Shown: positions 17,340 through 29,776, numbered from the stretch's first letter. The stretch: 64,000 nucleotides of DNA from Nonomuraea fuscirosea (GCF_003001935.1 NZ_PVNG01000004.1:62001-126000), one strand, 5' to 3'. The notes: generated by a model from the sequence alone, not told the origin. Made by a program: numbers and translations.

Positions 17340-18818
17340 GTGAGTGCGAACGGCCGGAGGGCGGCCGCAGGTACGGGCAACCCGGAGACGGGCGCAGGCA
17401 CGGGCGGTGGCACGGGCGGTGGCGCGACCGGCGGCCCGATCGGTGGCGCAGGAGGTGGCGCGGGTCCGGGGGCGGAGCTGCGAGTGGCGTTGCTGGAGGC
17501 GCTGGGCCGGGAACTGCCCGCCGCGGCGGCGTTGCGGCGTGAGTTGCACGCCCTGCCCAGGGTGTCCGGCCAGGAGGAGCCGACGCTGAAGCGGGTGCTC
17601 GACGCGCTGCCGGAAGGAGCCGTCGAGCAGGTGGCGGGCACCGGCGCGGTGCTGCGGATCGGCGGGGCGGGGCCGGCGGTGGGGATGCGCGGCGAGCTGG
17701 ACGCGCTGCCCATCGCCGAGCAGACCGGCGTGCCGTGGGCCTCCGTCAACGGCGCCATGCACGCCTGCGGCCACGACGTCCACCTGGCCGCCGTCGTCGC
17801 CCTCGCCCGCGCCATCGCCGCCACCGGCGCCCGCGACGCACACGTACACGAGGCGCGTGCGGCCGACGCACATGCCGGCGACACGCACGCTTCCGACGCG
17901 CATGCCCGCGAGGCGCACGCGGCCGATGTGCGTGCTCGCGACGTGGGTGCGCCGGCGCCGTTGCTGGTCGTGTTGCAGCCGCGGGAGGAGACCTTTCCGT
18001 CCGGGGCGCTCGATGTCGTCGCGTCCGGGGTGCTCGGGCGGCATCGTGTGCAGGCCATGATCGGCGCGCACGTGCAGCCCGTGCTGGCCGGGGGCACGAT
18101 CGCCTGCGCTCCCGGGCCGGTGAACGCCTCGTCGGACGAGTTCAGGGTGACCGTCAGGGGAGCCGAGGGGCACGCCGCCTACCCGCATCTGACCCGGGAC
18201 CCGGTGCTGGCCATGGCGCAGGTGATCGTGGCGGCGCAGCAGCTCGTCAGCCGGGTCGCCGACCCCATGGTGCCGACCGTGGTCACGTTCGGGACGGTGA
18301 ACGCGGGCAGCACGCCCAACGCCGTCCCCGGCGAGGCCGTGGCCAGAGGCACGCTGCGGACCATGTCCCGCAAGTGGCGCGAGCGGCTGCACGAGCGGTT
18401 CGCCCAGGTGGTGGAGGACACGGCGCGGGCGTACGGATGCGTGGCCGAGGTCGAGATCCTGCCCGGCGAGCCGATCCTGGTCAACGACCGGGCGCTGGCC
18501 GTACGGGCGGGGGAGCGGCTGCGGGAGCAGGGGTGGACGGTCGACGACGAACTGCGCTCGTGCGGGGCCGACGACTTCGCGCGTTACGGCGAGGTGGCGC
18601 CGTCGCTGATGATGTTCGTGGGCGTGGACACCGCGGCCGGGCTGCACAGCCCCGGTTTCCTGCCGGACGACGACGCCGTGGGCGCGGTCGCCGAGGCCCT
18701 GCTGGCCGGCTACCTCGCCGCCTCCCCACCGGGCACCGGCGGGCGCTCATCGGAGCTCGGGGAGGCGGTGTCCTCCCACCGCGGTAGCGGGCGGGTCGCG
18801 GGGCCGTTCGAGGGGTGA
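17340..18818 (+). CDS. M20-family amidohydrolase (N-acyl amino acid / hippurate hydrolase type) with repeat insertion
   Basis: Zinc-dependent amidohydrolase of subfamily M20D, which releases amino acids from N-acyl conjugates. The 492-residue product starts at GTG 17340. Metal-site motifs are HACGHDVH, QPREETFPSGA and IGAHVQP, and the dimerisation-domain segment VTVRGAEGHAAYPHLTRDPV is present. Two odd parts: a Gly/Thr-rich N-terminus of about 45 residues, and an extra stretch of about 40 residues after ALARAIAATG, built from Ala-His-Ala repeats (coding bases about 17826-17948). The insert replaces a surface loop, so the enzyme may still be active. It is the only M20 enzyme in the window and thus a candidate N-succinyl amino acid desuccinylase for the racemase pathway at 35-36 kb; this is inference. 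Confidence 0.83.
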   Translation: MSANGRRAAAGTGNPETGAGTGGGTGGGATGGPIGGAGGGAGPGAELRVALLEALGRELPAAAALRRELHALPRVSGQEEPTLKRVLDALPEGAVEQVAGTGAVLRIGGAGPAVGMRGELDALPIAEQTGVPWASVNGAMHACGHDVHLAAVVALARAIAATGARDAHVHEARAADAHAGDTHASDAHAREAHAADVRARDVGAPAPLLVVLQPREETFPSGALDVVASGVLGRHRVQAMIGAHVQPVLAGGTIACAPGPVNASSDEFRVTVRGAEGHAAYPHLTRDPVLAMAQVIVAAQQLVSRVADPMVPTVVTFGTVNAGSTPNAVPGEAVARGTLRTMSRKWRERLHERFAQVVEDTARAYGCVAEVEILPGEPILVNDRALAVRAGERLREQGWTVDDELRSCGADDFARYGEVAPSLMMFVGVDTAAGLHSPGFLPDDDAVGAVAEALLAGYLAASPPGTGGRSSELGEAVSSHRGSGRVAGPFEG

Positions 18819-18847
18819 TCGGTTACGGACGAAGACCTCAACGCTGA

Positions 18848-21763
<2,916 letters not shown>

Positions 21764-21843
21764 CGCCCGGCCGTCCCCCGTCACGGAAAGACCGGGCGGG
21801 CCAGGCACGCGCGGTGACAGTTCGGGCCCGCGCCCGACATGAA

Positions 21844-21876
21844 GCGGCCGGGCCCCGTACGACGGGACCCGGCCGC
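21844..21876. terminator. Hairpin between convergent lacZ and tuf paralogue (first of two)
   Basis: GCGGCCGGGCCCCGT (21844-21858) pairs with ACGGGACCCGGCCGC (21862-21876) with a single mismatch and a 3-base loop. It probably serves both strands. Confidence 0.8.
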
Positions 21877-21881
21877 TGACG

Positions 21882-21912
21882 GTGGCCTCCGCACGTGAAG
21901 CGCGGAGGCCAC
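21882..21912. terminator. Hairpin between convergent lacZ and tuf paralogue (second of two)
   Basis: GTGGCCTCCGC (21882-21892) and GCGGAGGCCAC (21902-21912) are perfect 11-bp complements, six bases beyond the first hairpin. Two stacked terminators insulate the two genes. Confidence 0.8.
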
Positions 21913-21976
21913 GGAGGTGGGCCGATGCCCCGGTAGCGCGAGACGACCGGGGCAGCGCACCCGCCGGCACCAGGCG

Positions 21977-23185
21977 TCAGGCGACCTCCGCCGGGGCGGA
22001 GGGCCGGACGATCTCGGCCGGGGCGGCGAGGACGGTGCCGGCGCCGACCGTGAGGCCGCCCTCGCGGATCGCGAAGCCGAGCCCCGCCTCCAGCGCCACC
22101 GCCTTGCCCAGCTCGACCGCCACCTCCACCGTCTCGCCCGGCCGGGCGACGACGCCGGCGGGCAGGACGAGCTCACCCGGCACGTCCGTCGTGCGCAGGT
22201 AGAACTGCGGCCGGTAGCCGGTCGCGATCGGCCGCCGCCGTCCGCCCTCCTCCGGCGTGAGGAGGTAGACGCGGGCGGTGAACGAGCCGAGGGCCCGCTG
22301 GCTGCCGGGCGCGGCCAGCACCATGCCCCTGCGCACCTGGTCCCTGCGGACCCCGCGCAGCAGCACGGCGGCGTTGTCGCCGGCCTCGCCCCGCTCCATC
22401 GTCTTGCCGAACGTCTCGACGCCCGTCACGACGGCGGAGAACCCGTCGCCGAACCCGATCGCCTCGACCGTGTCGCCGACCCGCACCGTGCCGCGCTCGA
22501 TGGCGCCGGTGACGACCGTGCCGCGGCCGGTGACCGTCAGCACGTTCTCGACCGGCATCAGGAACGGCGCGTCCACGTACCGCACGGGCACGGGGATGTG
22601 CTCATCCACCGCCCGCAGCAGCTCGTCGATCGACGCCGTCCAGGCGGGGTCGCCCTCGAGCGCCCGCAGCCCGGACACCCGGACCATCGGGACGTCGCGG
22701 TAGCCGTGCTCGGCGAGCAGCTCCTGCAGCTCCAGCTCGACCAGGTCGATCAGCTCCGGGTCGGCGCCGTCGGCCTTGTTGACCGCCACGACCAGGTGCT
22801 CGACGCCGACCCGCTTGGCGAGCAGCACGTGCTCCCTGGTCTGCGGCATGATGCCGTCGTGCGCGGACACGACGAGGATCGCGCCGTCGAGCTGCGCCGC
22901 CCCCGTGATCATGTTCTTCACGTAGTCGGCGTGGCCCGGCATGTCCACGTGGGCGTAGTGCCTGGTGGCGGTCTCGTACTCGACGTGCGAGATGTTGATC
23001 GTGATCCCCCTGGAGGCCTCCTCCGGGGTACGGTCGATCCGCTCGAACGGCGTGTACGTGGCCTGCCCGCGCCCGGCCAGCACCTTCGTGATGGCGGCGG
23101 TCAGCGTGGTCTTGCCGTGGTCGACGTGGCCCATCGTGCCGATGTTGAGATGCGGCTTGTTGCGTACGTAGGCCTGCTTGGCCAT
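21977..23185 (-). CDS. tuf: Divergent elongation factor Tu paralogue
   Basis: Translational GTPase of 402 residues from ATG 23185 with a GGAAGG site. The GTPase motifs are intact: [17 protein letters not shown]; the third motif reads DMPGH instead of the usual DCPGH, and the fifth VSGL instead of VSAL. Domains 2 and 3 are complete ([36 protein letters not shown]). Compared with E. coli EF-Tu, Gln124 is Arg (LAKRVGV), Arg373 is Gly ([10 protein letters not shown]) and Arg381 is Leu (EGGLTVGAG). It lies outside any ribosomal-protein cluster, so it is a second copy, comparable to the tuf2/tuf3 genes of Streptomyces. Whether it replaces EF-Tu under stress or in antibiotic production is unknown. 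Confidence 0.9.
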   Translation of the reverse strand: MAKQAYVRNKPHLNIGTMGHVDHGKTTLTAAITKVLAGRGQATYTPFERIDRTPEEASRGITINISHVEYETATRHYAHVDMPGHADYVKNMITGAAQLDGAILVVSAHDGIMPQTREHVLLAKRVGVEHLVVAVNKADGADPELIDLVELELQELLAEHGYRDVPMVRVSGLRALEGDPAWTASIDELLRAVDEHIPVPVRYVDAPFLMPVENVLTVTGRGTVVTGAIERGTVRVGDTVEAIGFGDGFSAVVTGVETFGKTMERGEAGDNAAVLLRGVRRDQVRRGMVLAAPGSQRALGSFTARVYLLTPEEGGRRRPIATGYRPQFYLRTTDVPGELVLPAGVVARPGETVEVAVELGKAVALEAGLGFAIREGGLTVGAGTVLAAPAEIVRPSAPAEVA

Positions 23186-23411
23186 GGTTCCTTCCCTCGA
23201 AACCTGGAGTTTTCGCCGTGACCCGTCATGGGCCGGTCAACCTCTCCCCGCCGGGTCACGTGGACGTACGGGAAGAGGTCAGCGCTCCAGGCCGTCGCAG
23301 GCACGCCCGAGCGCGCCCGGCAGTGCGGGCGTCGCGAGGTGAGCGTGCTGGAACATGAGGAACATAGTGCGGGCTTCAGCACCGCGCCGCAACGGTTTAT
23401 TCCAGGAGCGG
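23186..23411. promoter_or_regulatory. Region upstream of the tuf paralogue
   Basis: This gap of 226 bases carries the ribosome-binding site and presumably the promoter of the minus-strand tuf gene. GTGACCCG (23218-23225) recurs as CGGGTCAC (23252-23259), an 8-bp inverted repeat with a 26-base spacer. CGAAA and TTTTCG flank CCTGGAG close to the start. The stretch 23355-23411 is AT-richer and trails the UDP-glucose dehydrogenase gene. No coding signal seen. Confidence 0.35.
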
Positions 23412-24707
23412 TTAGGGCCTTCCGACGCTCATGTACGTGTAGCCGAGCGCCCGCATCGCCGCCGGATCGAACAGGTTGCGGCCGTCGTAGAGCACGGGAC
23501 GGCGCATGACCGACGCCGCGCCCGCCCAGTCGACCTCCTTCAGCTGCGGCCACTCGGTGACCACGATCGCCGCGTCGGCCCCCGCGAGGGCCAGCTCCGG
23601 CGTCGGGTGCCGGGTCGTCGAGCTCCACGGCTCCACGCCGGCCGGGCGCGCCATCGGGTCCCAGGTCCGCACCTCGGCGCCCTCGGCCAGCAGCCGGGCG
23701 GCCAGCACGGTGCTGGGCGCCTCGCGCATGTCGTCGGTGCCGGGCTTGAACGTCAGGCCGAGCAGCGCCACCCGCATGCCCGCCAGTGTGCCCAGCTCGT
23801 CGTGGAGTTTCTGCACGGCCCGGCGCTTCTGCAGGTTGTTGACGTCGATGACGGCCGACAGGAGCTGCAGGTGGTAGCCGGTGTTGCTGGCGAGCTGGCG
23901 CAGCGCCTCGGAGTCCTTGGGGAAGCAGGAGCCGCCCCAGCCGATGCCGGGACGCAGGAAGTGGGGGCCGAGGCGGTGGTCGAGGCCGACGGCGCGGGCG
24001 ACCTCCTCGACGTCGGCGCCGGTCTTCTCGCACAGGGTGGCGATCTCGTTGATGAAGCTGATCTTCGTGGCGAGCAGCGCGTTGGAGGCCAGCTTGACCA
24101 TCTCGGCCGAACGCACGTCCATCACCACGACCGGGCCGTCGACGCCGTCGTGCAGGTCGGTGATCAGGGCGGCGGTGGCCTCGTCGGCCGAGCCGATGAC
24201 GATGCGGTCGGGCTTGAGGAAGTCGGTGACCGCCCGGCCCTCGGCGGTGAACTCGGGGTTGGCGGCGTAGCCGACGTGCGCCAGGCCCGCCGCGTCGAGC
24301 GCGGCCCGCACGCGCGCGCCCGTGCCCACCGGGACGGTCGACTTCACCACGACGGCCTTGAGGTGCGCCGCGCCCTCCAGCGACTTCACCACCGCCCAGA
24401 GCCGGGACAGGTCGGCGTCGCCGGAGGCCGAGGGCGGGGTGTCCACGCACACGTAGGCGATCTCGGCGCCGTCGAGCGTCTCGGCCAGGTCGAGGGTGAA
24501 GGTCAGCCGCTCCTTGTTCCTGGCGATCATGTCGCCCAGGCCCGGCTCGTAGATCGGCACGTCGCCGGCCCGCAGCAGGGCGACCTTGTCCGGATCGATG
24601 TCGCGGACCACCACCCGGTGGCCGAGCTCGGCGAGGCAGGCGCCGGTGACCAGACCGATGTATCCGGCGCCGAACACGGCGACGTGGCGTTCCGGCTTGC
24701 CGACCAT
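23412..24707 (-). CDS. UDP-glucose 6-dehydrogenase / nucleotide-sugar dehydrogenase
   Basis: NAD-dependent oxidation of UDP-glucose to UDP-glucuronate, or of a similar nucleotide sugar, in the cytoplasm. The 431-residue product begins MVGKPERHVAVFGAGYIGLV with the Rossmann GxGxxG; ATG 24707 is chosen because the family starts there although the frame is open further 5'. Further motifs: VDTPPSASGDADL, STVPVGTGARVR, NPEFTAEGRAV, KISFINEIATLCEKTG, and the catalytic Cys in GIGWGGSCFPKD, then LGLTFKPGTDDMREAPS. The next gene on this strand is the tuf paralogue. Without neighbours for polysaccharide synthesis, the end use of the uronate is open. Confidence 0.88.
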   Translation of the reverse strand: MVGKPERHVAVFGAGYIGLVTGACLAELGHRVVVRDIDPDKVALLRAGDVPIYEPGLGDMIARNKERLTFTLDLAETLDGAEIAYVCVDTPPSASGDADLSRLWAVVKSLEGAAHLKAVVVKSTVPVGTGARVRAALDAAGLAHVGYAANPEFTAEGRAVTDFLKPDRIVIGSADEATAALITDLHDGVDGPVVVMDVRSAEMVKLASNALLATKISFINEIATLCEKTGADVEEVARAVGLDHRLGPHFLRPGIGWGGSCFPKDSEALRQLASNTGYHLQLLSAVIDVNNLQKRRAVQKLHDELGTLAGMRVALLGLTFKPGTDDMREAPSTVLAARLLAEGAEVRTWDPMARPAGVEPWSSTTRHPTPELALAGADAAIVVTEWPQLKEVDWAGAASVMRRPVLYDGRNLFDPAAMRALGYTYMSVGRP

Positions 24708-24953
24708 GGCTGACCATCCATTCTCGCGGGCGTCAGGGGCGCGCCCGCCGTTCGGGGGAGAGAGGTGCCGAAACCGGCGCGGGATCTTCACTTTAACGTT
24801 GGCCTTCACATTCTCCCCGACCAGCCGTCACGTCCTGTACGCGAGCCCCGCCACCGGAGTCCGCGCACCCGGTTGGCGGTGAGCACAACGGGGGCGGCCC
24901 TGTTCGTCGCGCACGCCGAAGCAGGCGGCTGAACGGTGGCCTACGGTTCGGAT

Positions 24954-26837
24954 ATGCCACGACTCGCCCTGGAGGACCTGCACCGTTTCGCCGTACCCTC
25001 CGATCCCGCGCTGCGCCCCGACGGCGGCGCGGTCGCGTACACGCTGACCACCGTCGACCGGGACGGCGACGAGAACCGCTCGGAGATCTGGCTCGTCTCC
25101 TGCGACGACCCAGGCGCGCAGCCGCGCCGCCTGGCCGCGGGCAGCTCGCCCCGCTGGTCGCCGGACGGCCGCACGCTCGCGTTCCTGCGCCCGGCCGGCG
25201 GCGGCGCGGCCCAGCTCCACCTGCTGCCCATGGACGGCGGCGAGCCCTCCGTCCTGACCTCGGCCGCGCTCGGCGCGGGGGCGGCGTGCTGGTCGCCCGA
25301 CGGCACCCGGATCGCCTACTCGGGCCCGGCGGGGCCGGGCGGGCAGGCGCCCGACCCGAACGCCCCCGTCGTCGCCGACCGGCTCGACCACAAGGCCGAC
25401 GGGGCCGGGCTGCTGCGCGGCGTCACCACGCAGCTGTTCGTGGTGGACGTCGCCTCCGGCGAGTCCGCGCAGGTCACCGAGGGCGACTTCCACGCGGGAG
25501 AGCCGTCGTGGGCGCCGGACGGCGGCCGCCTGGCGTTCGTGGCCGACATGGAGCCCGACCGCGACCTGGAGTACGGCGGCGCGGTGTACCTCGTGCCGCC
25601 CGAGGGCGGCGTGCCCGAGCGGCTGACCGACCCCGGGATCATCTGCGCCGGCGTGTGGTGGCTCGGCGACCGCCTGCTGATCGCCGGGATGAAGGGCGAG
25701 CTCGTCGGGCACGTCCGGCTCTACACGCTCGACCCCGGCGGCGACGGCGGCGTGGCCGAGGTGGAGACGGGGCTCGACCGCAACGTCATGCTCGGCCACC
25801 CCGGCTATCCCGGCGCCACCCCGGCGCTGCTCGGCGGCGAGCTGGTCTTCTGCGTCCGCGACCGCGGCTGCTCCCACCTCTACCAGGCGCCAGGCCGCCG
25901 GCTCGTGCCGGAGGAGGTGAGCGTGTCCGGGGCGAGCGTGGCCGCGGGGCGGATCGCGTACGTGGCCGCCGATCCGCGCACCGCGGGCGAGGTCTTCCTG
26001 CTGGAGCCCGGCGGGGGCGAGCCGCGCCGGCTCACCGGTCACGCCCTGCCGGACGCGGAGCCGTACACGCCGGTCCGGCGCACCTTCACCGCGCCCGACG
26101 GCACCGAGGTCGAGGGCTTCGTCCTGCGCGACGAGAACGCCACCACCCCGGGCCCGCTGCTGCTGGACGTCCACGGCGGCCCGCACAACGCCTGGGCCCC
26201 CGTGCTCGACGGCTTCCACCTCTACCACCACGTCCTGGCGGCGCGCGGCTGGACCGTGCTGGCGCTCAACCCGCGCGGCAGCGACGGCTACGGCGAGGCG
26301 TTCTACACCGCCGCCGTCGGCGCGTGGGGCCTGGCCGACACCCAGGACTTCCTGGCCGCGATCGACGACCTGGTGGCCGACGGCGTCGCCGACCCCGAGC
26401 GGCTGGCCGTCACCGGCTACAGCTACGGCGGCTACATGACGTGCTGGCTGACCGGCGCCACCGACCGGTTCAAGGCGGCGATCGCCGGCGGCGCCGTCAC
26501 CGACCTGGCCGTCGCGGGCGGCACTTCCGACCTCGGCCACCTGATCGCGACCCAGGAATGCCCGGGCGACCTGGCCGCCCAGTCACCGTTGACCAGGGTG
26601 GGCGAGGTCACCGCGCCCACCCTCCTGCTGCACGGCGAGAACGACGACCGGTGCCCCATCGGCCAGTCGGAGCAGTGGTTCGCCGCGCTGCGCGAGCGGC
26701 GGGTGCCCGTCCGGCTCGTGCGCTACCCGGGGGCCTCCCACCTGTTCATCCTGAACGGCCGGCCCTCACACCGCTATGACTACAACGAAAGGATCCTCGC
26801 GTGGCTGGAGCAATGGGTCAGCGGCTCCCCGAGCTGA
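24954..26837 (+). CDS. S9-family prolyl oligopeptidase-type serine peptidase
   Basis: Cytoplasmic peptidase that cleaves short peptides. The product is 627 residues from ATG 24954; a GTG 18 bases upstream is a less likely start. The N-terminal half has WD40-like beta-propeller repeats (PRWSPDGRTLAFLRP, CWSPDGTRIAYSG, SWAPDGGRLAFVAD). The catalytic domain has DVHGGPHNAW, the nucleophile Ser490 in GYSYGGYM, Asp in LLHGENDDRCPIGQSEQ and His in PGASHLF. It overlaps the next gene by 37 bases, so the peptidase and the serine hydrolase are co-translated. Together with two peptide importers it indicates use of peptides as nutrients. Confidence 0.9.
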   Translation: MPRLALEDLHRFAVPSDPALRPDGGAVAYTLTTVDRDGDENRSEIWLVSCDDPGAQPRRLAAGSSPRWSPDGRTLAFLRPAGGGAAQLHLLPMDGGEPSVLTSAALGAGAACWSPDGTRIAYSGPAGPGGQAPDPNAPVVADRLDHKADGAGLLRGVTTQLFVVDVASGESAQVTEGDFHAGEPSWAPDGGRLAFVADMEPDRDLEYGGAVYLVPPEGGVPERLTDPGIICAGVWWLGDRLLIAGMKGELVGHVRLYTLDPGGDGGVAEVETGLDRNVMLGHPGYPGATPALLGGELVFCVRDRGCSHLYQAPGRRLVPEEVSVSGASVAAGRIAYVAADPRTAGEVFLLEPGGGEPRRLTGHALPDAEPYTPVRRTFTAPDGTEVEGFVLRDENATTPGPLLLDVHGGPHNAWAPVLDGFHLYHHVLAARGWTVLALNPRGSDGYGEAFYTAAVGAWGLADTQDFLAAIDDLVADGVADPERLAVTGYSYGGYMTCWLTGATDRFKAAIAGGAVTDLAVAGGTSDLGHLIATQECPGDLAAQSPLTRVGEVTAPTLLLHGENDDRCPIGQSEQWFAALRERRVPVRLVRYPGASHLFILNGRPSHRYDYNERILAWLEQWVSGSPS

Positions 26838-28111
26838 TCGCCGAGTACGAGGTGCCGGGCGCGGCGCTGGCGTACCTGCACGAGGGAGAACTGCACGAGT
26901 TCGCCGCCGGCACCCTGAACAAGGCCACCGGTGTCGACGTCACCACCGACTCGCTCTTCCAGATCGGCTCGGTCACCAAGGTCTACACCGCCACCCTGAT
27001 CATGCAGCAGATCGAGCAGGGCAGGCTCACCCTCGACACGCCGGTGCTGGAGGTGCTGCCCGAGTTCAAGGTGGCCGACGCCGAGGTCACCAAGAAGGTG
27101 ACGATCAGGCATCTGCTCACCCACACCAGCGGCATCGACGGCGACCTGTTCCTCGACACCGGGCGCGGCGACGACTGCGTGGAGAAGTACGTCGCGGCCT
27201 GCGCCGACCTGGCCCAGAACCACCCGCTCGGCGTCACCCAGTCCTACTGCAACTCGGGCTTCAGCATCGCCGGCCGGGTGCTGGAGAAGCTGACCGGCAA
27301 GCGCTGGGACGACGTGCTGCGTGAGGGCATCGGCGAGCCGCTCGGCCTCACCCACACCTGGACCCTGCCCGAGGACGTGCTGCGCTTCCGTGCCGCCATG
27401 GGCCACGTGGACGGCGAGCCCGCCCCGGTGTGGGGGCTCATGCGCTCGGCGGGCCCGGCCGGCCTGATCTGCGCCCGCCCCGCCGACGTGGTGGCCTTCG
27501 CCAGGGCCCACCTGGAAGGCGGCCTGCTGGAGAACCCGCAGGTCATGTGGGAGCCGCAGGTGGACATCCCCAACCCGTACGCGCTCGGCCGCCACTGGGG
27601 CGTGGGCTGGATCGTGGACGAGTGGAGCGGCCAGCGCGTCATCTCCCACGGCGGCAACACCATCGGCCAGCACGCGATGCTCTGGGCCGTGCCCGGCACC
27701 GGCACCATCGCCTGCGTCACCGTCAACGGCGGCCACTCCGGCGCGTTCACCCACCGCGTGGCGACGGAGCTGTTCGCCGAGCTCGACGGCCTGTCCGTGC
27801 CGGCCACGCTGGGCCCGCCCGAGACGCCGGTCGAGGTGGACGCCTCCCGCTACGCCGGCCGTTACGAGCGCGCGGGGGCCATCCTCGACGTGTCGCTGCG
27901 CGACGGCAAGCCGTGGCTGCGGATGGAGGCCACCGGCGCGCTGGCCGAGCTGGAGAAGCCGCAGGAGTTCGAGCTCGTCCCGGTCGACGAGACGACGTTC
28001 GTGCTCAAGTCGCCCGAGGACCCGTCCTGGCTGTCCGCGGTGTTCTACGAGCTGCCCGACGGCTCCCCGTACGTGCACCTGGGCGCCCGCGCGACGCCGA
28101 AGACCGGCTGA
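26801..28111 (+). CDS. Class C beta-lactamase-family serine hydrolase
   Basis: Penicillin-binding-protein-like hydrolase of 436 residues; GTG 26801 has GAAAGGA at good spacing, while ATG 26813 is an alternative. No signal peptide, so cytoplasmic, which argues against a role in beta-lactam resistance or wall synthesis. Motifs: SVTK (Ser57, Lys60), SYCNSGFSIAG (Y-x-N) and SHGGNTIGQH in place of KTG. A C-terminal lipocalin-like segment (YAGRYERAGAILDVSLRDGKP) follows, as in many such peptidases and esterases. Coupling to the S9 peptidase suggests a D-aminopeptidase or dipeptide/ester hydrolase; this is inference. Confidence 0.85.
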   Translation: MAGAMGQRLPELIAEYEVPGAALAYLHEGELHEFAAGTLNKATGVDVTTDSLFQIGSVTKVYTATLIMQQIEQGRLTLDTPVLEVLPEFKVADAEVTKKVTIRHLLTHTSGIDGDLFLDTGRGDDCVEKYVAACADLAQNHPLGVTQSYCNSGFSIAGRVLEKLTGKRWDDVLREGIGEPLGLTHTWTLPEDVLRFRAAMGHVDGEPAPVWGLMRSAGPAGLICARPADVVAFARAHLEGGLLENPQVMWEPQVDIPNPYALGRHWGVGWIVDEWSGQRVISHGGNTIGQHAMLWAVPGTGTIACVTVNGGHSGAFTHRVATELFAELDGLSVPATLGPPETPVEVDASRYAGRYERAGAILDVSLRDGKPWLRMEATGALAELEKPQEFELVPVDETTFVLKSPEDPSWLSAVFYELPDGSPYVHLGARATPKTG

Positions 28112-28145
28112 GGCGGCCGCCCGCGCCGTGGACTATCGTGACCGG

Positions 28146-29735
28146 ATGAAGAACCGCCCACGCGCCAGTCTCGGGCGGATCCTGCACGACCTCGGCACGA
28201 CGGTGCTCGACGTGGCCGCCTCGCCCGGCTCGCTCGACGCCGAGGTGACGGGGGTGCACATCTACGACCCGCTCGACGAGCTGATCGTCCCCTCGGGGGC
28301 GATCCTGCTCGCGGTCGGCGTGCAGGGCGCGGACGACATCTGCGCCCTGCTCGCCCGGGCCCCCCACGCCACCGGCATGGTGGTCAAGCTGCCGGTGGAC
28401 GTGGACGAGCGGGTGCGCGCGGCCGTGCTGGAGACCGGCGTGGCCGTGCTCGGCCTCACCCGTGCCGCCTCCTGGGCGCAGGTGGCGGCGCTGCTGCGCT
28501 CCCTGCTGGCCGAGGGCGACCTGGCCGAGCCGGGGGAGGGCGCGTACGGCGACCTGTTCTCCCTGGCCAACGCCGTCTGCGCGCTGCTGGACGCGCCCGT
28601 GACGATCGAGGACAGGTCCTCGCGGGTGCTGGCCTTCTCCGGACGCCAGGACGAGACCGACCCCGGCCGGGTGGAGACCGTGCTGGGGCTGCAGGTGCCC
28701 GAGCGCTACCTGCGCCAGCTCGACGCCCAGGGCGTCTTCAAGCGCCTCTACCAGAGCCACGAGCCGATCCACATCGAGCTCGACGACGACGACATCGTCA
28801 ACCGGGCCGCGATGGCGGTGCGGGTCGGCGACGAGATCCTCGGCTCCATCTGGGCGGTCGTGCACGAGCCGCTCAGCCCGCAGCGGCAGCGCGCGCTCGC
28901 CGACGCGGCCAAGATCGTGGCGCTGCAACTCCTGCGCGAGCGGGCCGGGGCCGACACCCAGCGGCGGCTGCGCGCCGACCTGCTGTCCACCGTTTTGGCC
29001 GGCGGCGCCGACGCCGCCGAGGCGGCCGGCCGGCTGGGCATCGCCACCACCCGCCTGTGCGTGCTGGCCGCCCAGCTCGCGGGCGTGCCCGCCGACCCGG
29101 CGCAGGGCGAGAGCGACAGGCAGCGCTTCTGCGACGCGCTCGCGCTGCACGTCGCCGCCATCCATCCGAAGGCCGCGGCGGCGCTGGTCGGCTCCGTCGC
29201 GTACGCGGTGCTGCCGCTGGCCGCCGGGGGAGACGAGGAGGCGCGGGCCGTCCGCGTGGCCGAGAGCTTCCTGGCCAGGGTGGGCCCCCGCCACGCGGCC
29301 AACATCGGCGTCGGCCGCCTCGCGCTCAGCCTCGCCCAGGTCGCCAGGTCCAGGGCCGACGCCGACCGCGCCCTGCGCGTGCTGCGCGCCGGCGGCACCG
29401 CGGGTCAGGCCGCCGGATACACCGGGGTGCACTTCGAGTCGCTGCTGCTCCAGGTGGCCGACGTGGCCGCCGCCGAGGACCAGGCGCCCACCGGGCCCTA
29501 CCAGCGGCTGCTCGACCACGACGCCGAACACGGCACCGAGCTGGCCGCCACGCTGGGGGCCTACCTCGACGCGTTCGGCGACGTCAACCAGGCCGCCGCC
29601 CGCGTCCACGTGCACGCCAACACCTTCCGCTACCGGCTCAAACGCCTGGTCGAGATCAGCGGGCTCGACCTGGCCGACCCCGACGCCAGGCTCACCGTGA
29701 TGCTGCAGATGAGGATCTTCGGACGCCAGCACTAG
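28146..29735 (+). CDS. PucR-family transcriptional regulator
   Basis: About 529 residues from ATG 28146; GTG 28128 would add six residues and neither start has a clear ribosome-binding site. The N-terminal part (about 1-125) resembles the purine-catabolism/PucR N-terminal domain. A central GAF/GGDEF-like part follows, and the C-terminal HTH_30 domain reads LGAYLDAFGDVNQAAARVHV then NTFRYRLKRLVEISGLDL. Such proteins activate catabolic or transport operons in response to a metabolite. It sits between the peptidase pair and a peptide ABC transporter, so one or both are likely targets. A strong terminator hairpin closes the gene. Confidence 0.87.
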   Translation: MKNRPRASLGRILHDLGTTVLDVAASPGSLDAEVTGVHIYDPLDELIVPSGAILLAVGVQGADDICALLARAPHATGMVVKLPVDVDERVRAAVLETGVAVLGLTRAASWAQVAALLRSLLAEGDLAEPGEGAYGDLFSLANAVCALLDAPVTIEDRSSRVLAFSGRQDETDPGRVETVLGLQVPERYLRQLDAQGVFKRLYQSHEPIHIELDDDDIVNRAAMAVRVGDEILGSIWAVVHEPLSPQRQRALADAAKIVALQLLRERAGADTQRRLRADLLSTVLAGGADAAEAAGRLGIATTRLCVLAAQLAGVPADPAQGESDRQRFCDALALHVAAIHPKAAAALVGSVAYAVLPLAAGGDEEARAVRVAESFLARVGPRHAANIGVGRLALSLAQVARSRADADRALRVLRAGGTAGQAAGYTGVHFESLLLQVADVAAAEDQAPTGPYQRLLDHDAEHGTELAATLGAYLDAFGDVNQAAARVHVHANTFRYRLKRLVEISGLDLADPDARLTVMLQMRIFGRQH

Positions 29736-29776
29736 CGGCCCCGGCTTTTTCGTGACCGGCCACGAAGAAGGGGCCG
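29736..29776 (+). terminator. Hairpin terminator after the PucR regulator
   Basis: CGGCCCC (29736-29742) with the following CTTTTTCGTG pairs with CACGAAGAAGGGGCCG (29761-29776), one small bulge. It separates the regulator from the transporter operon. Confidence 0.75.

Noticed and set aside
21977..23185. Main housekeeping tuf gene
   Set aside because: Several invariant positions differ and fusA, rpsL, rpsG neighbours are missing, so it is a paralogue.
26801..28111. Beta-lactam resistance gene
   Set aside because: No signal peptide, KTG replaced by HGG and co-translation with a cytoplasmic peptidase point to another hydrolase role.
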